Assembly (NCBI GenBank): GCA_019694955.1
Contig: JAIBAX010000007.1
Location: 1 to 64,000, forward strand
Length of the DNA stretch: 64,000 nt
Direction: 5' to 3'
Source of the DNA: Chitinophagales bacterium
GTDB taxonomy: Bacteria > Bacteroidota > Bacteroidia > Chitinophagales > JADIYW01
The position numbers were made by a program, and so were the translations under genes. The notes under the pieces are model-generated. The model had not been told where the DNA came from. It saw only the letters and a program-made list of their open reading frames with translations, and did no database searches. Below are positions 61,034-64,000 of the stretch, one piece after another. Position 1 is the stretch's first letter, and each line of letters begins with the position of its first letter.

Positions 61034-62086
61034 ATGAAAAAGAAATTATTAAAACTAGATACCATACAAAACATCTATAAATTATTCTTTCTTGCAAGCA
61101 TATTATTATTCTTTTCTTGTAAAAAAGAAATACCTGATACTCCAGCTGATGTATATATAGCCGGCACCGAATTGTACGATAATTCAGGTGCTCACTTTAG
61201 AGCAGTATATTGGAAAAACAGCAACATTAATTTTTTATCTGATGGAACAAAAGATGCGTTTGCAACAGATATACAAGTGGTAGATAATGATATTTATATC
61301 TGTGGTTACGAATTAAATGGACTATCATCTAATGCAGTATACTGGAAAAACGGTGTGCCAACTTATTTAACAAATTACATAGATGATTCAACAAAATCAA
61401 GCACAGCAACATCTATAAAAATTATAGGAAACGATATATATATTGGTGGTACAGACAGGCAAAATGCACGTACAACAAAGCGTGCAACCTACTGGAAAAA
61501 TAGAGTGCCGACTACCATATCAGACGTTCAGGCAGATTTAAAAGATATGGATGTAAGTAACAATAATGTACATACTGTAATACAAAACGAAGTGAAATTT
61601 TTAAATCCATTTGACGATTATAATTATTGGATAAACACTACTGGATATTATAGAGGCCCTGATAGTTCAGCATCTACGCTTAATAGTGTGAAGATAAATA
61701 ATAACGATGTGTACATTGCTGGCGAAGATGGCAACTATCCGATTTATGCTAAAAATGGTTCTTTTACGTTGCTATCTACTTTTGGCAATGGAACAGGAGC
61801 TGTAGATGATATATTTATAAACGGTACGGATGAATATTTTGCAGGGGTACTTAATGACCAAGCAACCTATTGGAAAAATGGTGAGAAGAAAACAAACCAT
61901 ATAGAAAGTTTTTCCAGAAATACTGGAATTTTTGTTTTAGAAACAGACGTACACACTGCTGGTTTTTGTATAAGCAATACGGGAAAATACAATGCTATAT
62001 ATATTTTAAATGGGAGTTTCTCTTACTTACACAATTTACAAGCGTATTATTCCGTAGCCAATGCCATTTATGTAGTAAAAAAATAA
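61034..62086 (+). CDS. Lipoprotein with YWKNG-repeat propeller
   Basis: A 350-residue lipoprotein (LLFFSCKKEIPDTP, lipid Cys29). The body is a set of about six repeats of 45-50 residues with the pattern DIYIxGxE...xAxYWKNGxxxxL (AVYWKNSN; AVYWKNGVP; ATYWKNRVP; ATYWKNGEK), best explained as a beta propeller. Ligand and role unknown. It starts right after the stop of the preceding exported protein. Confidence 0.7.
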   Translation: MKKKLLKLDTIQNIYKLFFLASILLFFSCKKEIPDTPADVYIAGTELYDNSGAHFRAVYWKNSNINFLSDGTKDAFATDIQVVDNDIYICGYELNGLSSNAVYWKNGVPTYLTNYIDDSTKSSTATSIKIIGNDIYIGGTDRQNARTTKRATYWKNRVPTTISDVQADLKDMDVSNNNVHTVIQNEVKFLNPFDDYNYWINTTGYYRGPDSSASTLNSVKINNNDVYIAGEDGNYPIYAKNGSFTLLSTFGNGTGAVDDIFINGTDEYFAGVLNDQATYWKNGEKKTNHIESFSRNTGIFVLETDVHTAGFCISNTGKYNAIYILNGSFSYLHNLQAYYSVANAIYVVKK

Positions 62087-62093
62087 TCATAAA

Positions 62094-62618
62094 ATGATGA
62101 ACAATCCATCAGAAATAAAACGAACCGCACAGCATTATATTCTACAACCTTTTCAATTGAAAAATGCAACATCTGCTACCACCAGAAAAATTGCAGGTGG
62201 CATTTTAGCGGCATTTTTCGTCTTTTTAGGTATTGGAATTTTTATGTCTGGTTTCAAAGCAGAAGAAAATCAAACTGCATACTACGCCGGTGGTTTGGTA
62301 TTTTTTGCATTTCCGGCTTTCGTAATATTATTAGTTTACAATACCAATCAGAAAATAATTAAAGAAGTAAATCAAGAAGGTGTACTGGTAAGCAGTGGCA
62401 AATTATACAATTGGGAAACGTTGAAAAGTATAACTTTCCATACAACAGTAAGTCAATTTAATACCGATAACCTCAACCATGTTTACCTAATTGATTTTCA
62501 TTTTGCCGGTGGCAATGCAAGAAGCACTTATGCATACAGTAATTTTAAAAATATAGAATATCTCGCGGATAAATTACAGGTAACAAAAAACATCAAGCAA
62601 AATGCGTACCATCGGTAA
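62094..62618 (+). CDS. Two-helix membrane protein with a PH-like C-terminal domain
   Basis: A 174-residue protein with two membrane helices (KIAGGILAAFFVFLGIGIF and YYAGGLVFFAFPAFVILLV) and a C-terminal part (VLVSSGKLYNWETLKSI, VYLIDFHFAGGN) resembling bacterial PH-like domains. Eight bases follow the upstream gene. The frame stays open past the stop into a remnant (62619-62786). Function unknown. Confidence 0.6.
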   Translation: MMNNPSEIKRTAQHYILQPFQLKNATSATTRKIAGGILAAFFVFLGIGIFMSGFKAEENQTAYYAGGLVFFAFPAFVILLVYNTNQKIIKEVNQEGVLVSSGKLYNWETLKSITFHTTVSQFNTDNLNHVYLIDFHFAGGNARSTYAYSNFKNIEYLADKLQVTKNIKQNAYHR

Positions 62619-62786
62619 GAGAATGATATTGGCGACCAATACATCGCTTTTAGAAAGAAAAATCCAGGTGGTGGTTATCATTACGGTTGGATGCTGGTAA
62701 ATGTAGAAAATGGTGAAAAACTTAGTATTAAAGAATATGCCATTCGGCAAACTGCGGATACACCTATTAAAGCTGGTGAAAAATAA
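62619..62786 (+). pseudogene. Orphan C-terminal fragment, in frame after the stop of the upstream gene
   Basis: After the TAA at 62616-62618 the same frame reads 55 sense codons: ENDIGDQYIAFRKKNPGGG, YHYGWMLVNVENGEKL, SIKEYAIRQTADTPIKAGEK-stop. The YIAFR..YHYGWMxV pattern is typical of the ends of secreted Bacteroidota proteins. There is no start or signal, so it is a gene remnant or is read only by stop suppression. Confidence 0.55.
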
Positions 62787-62820
62787 AACACAATTATAAA
62801 TCAATACAAACAAATCACGC

Positions 62821-63372
62821 ATGTACATAATCATATTATTTATCGTCTTGCCGCTTGTCAGCATATTATTGGCCATCTTCTCTGATAAAATAAGAGACAA
62901 GTTTGTATTTGAGAAACAACCTAATGAAGAAATTATGGAAGTTGAAGTCGATGTTGAACTCATTCAGAATAATAATGAAAGAAACTACAAAAAAGGAATA
63001 CTGTATTTAACAAATCAACGCTTAATTTTCTTTAAGTATAAATTTGGCTGGTTAGAATTAATACCTATTTTAGGATCGAGTTTGGCTGCAATTTTTATCG
63101 ATAAAAATAATTACTGGCAATTACCTTTATTTGAATTGCTAACGTATCAATTTGAAGGAAAAATAGTACAAAACCATAACAAAACAACGCTTGCCGCACA
63201 CGGTTATACATCTATCATTACTAAATCAAATGCATTGCACAGATTTGATATCCCATTAAACTGGCAGACACAACAGAAATCAAATCTGCTGCTTAAGTTA
63301 GATAAATTCATTTCTCAAAAATCGAATCCAAATATTTCAGAACCTACAATTAGCTACAAAATACATAGTTGA
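62821..63372 (+). CDS. Membrane-anchored GRAM/PH-like protein of unknown function
   Basis: A 183-residue protein with one N-terminal membrane helix (MYIIILFIVLPLVSILLAIF) and a cytosolic GRAM-like domain: NYKKGILYLTNQRLIFFKYKFG followed by ELIPILGSSLAAIF. GRAM-like domains often bind lipids, but that is inference. Unknown role. Confidence 0.6.
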   Translation: MYIIILFIVLPLVSILLAIFSDKIRDKFVFEKQPNEEIMEVEVDVELIQNNNERNYKKGILYLTNQRLIFFKYKFGWLELIPILGSSLAAIFIDKNNYWQLPLFELLTYQFEGKIVQNHNKTTLAAHGYTSIITKSNALHRFDIPLNWQTQQKSNLLLKLDKFISQKSNPNISEPTISYKIHS

Positions 63373-63411
63373 ATTTGTTAACATATAACTTAACTACAAA
63401 ATTATTTTCTT

Positions 63412-64000
63412 ATGAAATCTAATATTTTAATTTTAGCACTATTTACATTATTATTTGGATGTTTGTCTTGCAAAAAAGAAAAAACAGACGATACAAACAC
63501 CGCAGATTACCAAATAGAAACGGCTCGTTCATCTACATTTATTATAAAACCAGATCATACCCTTTGGGCTACTGGATATAACAGTTATGGGATGTTGGGT
63601 AATGGAACAAATATTTCCCAAAATGCGCTCGTAAAAATAATGGATAATGTTTCAATGGTTTCAACTGCCAAATATTCAGGTAGATATACTATGATTTTGC
63701 AAAAAGATAATAGTTTATGGACAGTTGGTTATAATGACGATGGCCAATTTGGAAATGGCACTACAGAAACAGAAACATATTCTATTATTAAAGTTATGGA
63801 CAATGTAAAAAATGTATCTGTAGGAAATAATCATACAATGATTATTAAAACAGACAACACACTTTGGGCAACAGGAAATAATAACAACGGCAAATTAGGC
63901 GACGGTACTATAACAAATAGAAGCAGTTTTGTAAAAGTAATGGAAAACGTAAAAAGTGTATCCGCTGGTGTATTCCATACTTTAGTCTTAAAAACAGATA
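63412..64000 (+). CDS. RCC1-repeat lipoprotein, cut by the window end
   Basis: Starts MKSNILILALFTLLFGCLSCKKEK (lipobox Cys). At least three RCC1-like repeats follow: HTLWATGYNSYGMLGNGT, NSLWTVGYNDDGQFGNGT and NTLWATGNNNNGKLGDGT, about 50 residues apart, as in seven-bladed RCC1 propellers. No stop before base 64000, so the gene is partial. Lipoproteins with RCC1 repeats are usually surface or periplasmic; ligand unknown. Confidence 0.75.
   Translation, partial: MKSNILILALFTLLFGCLSCKKEKTDDTNTADYQIETARSSTFIIKPDHTLWATGYNSYGMLGNGTNISQNALVKIMDNVSMVSTAKYSGRYTMILQKDNSLWTVGYNDDGQFGNGTTETETYSIIKVMDNVKNVSVGNNHTMIIKTDNTLWATGNNNNGKLGDGTITNRSSFVKVMENVKSVSAGVFHTLVLKTD

Overview
The window comes from an AT-rich member of the Bacteroidota, most likely near Chitinophagales or Saprospirales. 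The evidence is the type IX secretion/gliding genes (porP/sprF, gldKLMN, a porW/sprE-like gene), cargo with type IX C-terminal domains, Bacteroidota promoter elements (TAnnTTTG -7 boxes) and many short 'SCKKE'-type lipoproteins. No rRNA, tRNA, CRISPR array, phage or integrase gene was seen.

Layout. 0.1-8.9 kb: two secreted cargo proteins (one a likely clan GH-A glycosidase with a shortened C-terminal domain) and two paralogous helical proteins of unknown function. 8.9-13.0 kb: a MaoC-like protein, DUF177-rpmF, then efp-accB-accC. 13.0-15.0 kb (minus): a degenerate LytM protein, bactofilin and two small ATP-synthase-accessory-like membrane proteins. 15.0-24.6 kb: porW/sprE, a class A PBP, a decayed PBP paralogue and uvrC. 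24.8-33.6 kb (minus): porP/sprF-gldK-gldL-gldM-gldN, a terminator, then a second gldL-gldM pair. 33.6-38.4 kb: hemD, a DUF4271 protein and a GH3/beta-lactamase fusion. 38.5-44.8 kb: an accessory region. 44.8-53.9 kb (minus): a nine-gene kynurenine pathway operon with a lipoprotein gene at its end. 54-57.8 kb: mgtC-like, cysC, cysD, cysN. 57.9-64 kb: small membrane proteins and a block of secreted, lipoprotein and membrane proteins of unknown role, including a YWKNG-repeat protein and an RCC1-repeat protein cut by the window end.

The most unusual region is 41.2-44.7 kb. Three single-operon units, all on the minus strand, are separated by imperfect GC-rich dyads that look like integron attC sites. 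The short core at the start of each unit (GTTATCGG, GTTGGGT, GTTAGCTAC) is matched by its inverse at the end of the same unit, which is the signature of gene cassettes that once circularised. The units carry (1) a ParB-like regulator with a PRTase-like protein, (2) an antitoxin with a broken RelE/ParE-type toxin, and (3) a DUF4272 protein. No integrase is present, so this reads as a cluster of attC sites lacking an integrase (CALIN) in a Bacteroidota chromosome. The ParB/PRTase pair is the best candidate for a little-described conflict or defence system.

Other notable features are the duplicated gldL-gldM motor pair with its motor residues kept, a tandem PBP1A pseudo-enzyme, a bactofilin operon with a degenerate LytM partner, and several gene remnants (40.1, 41.0, 42.3 and 62.7 kb).
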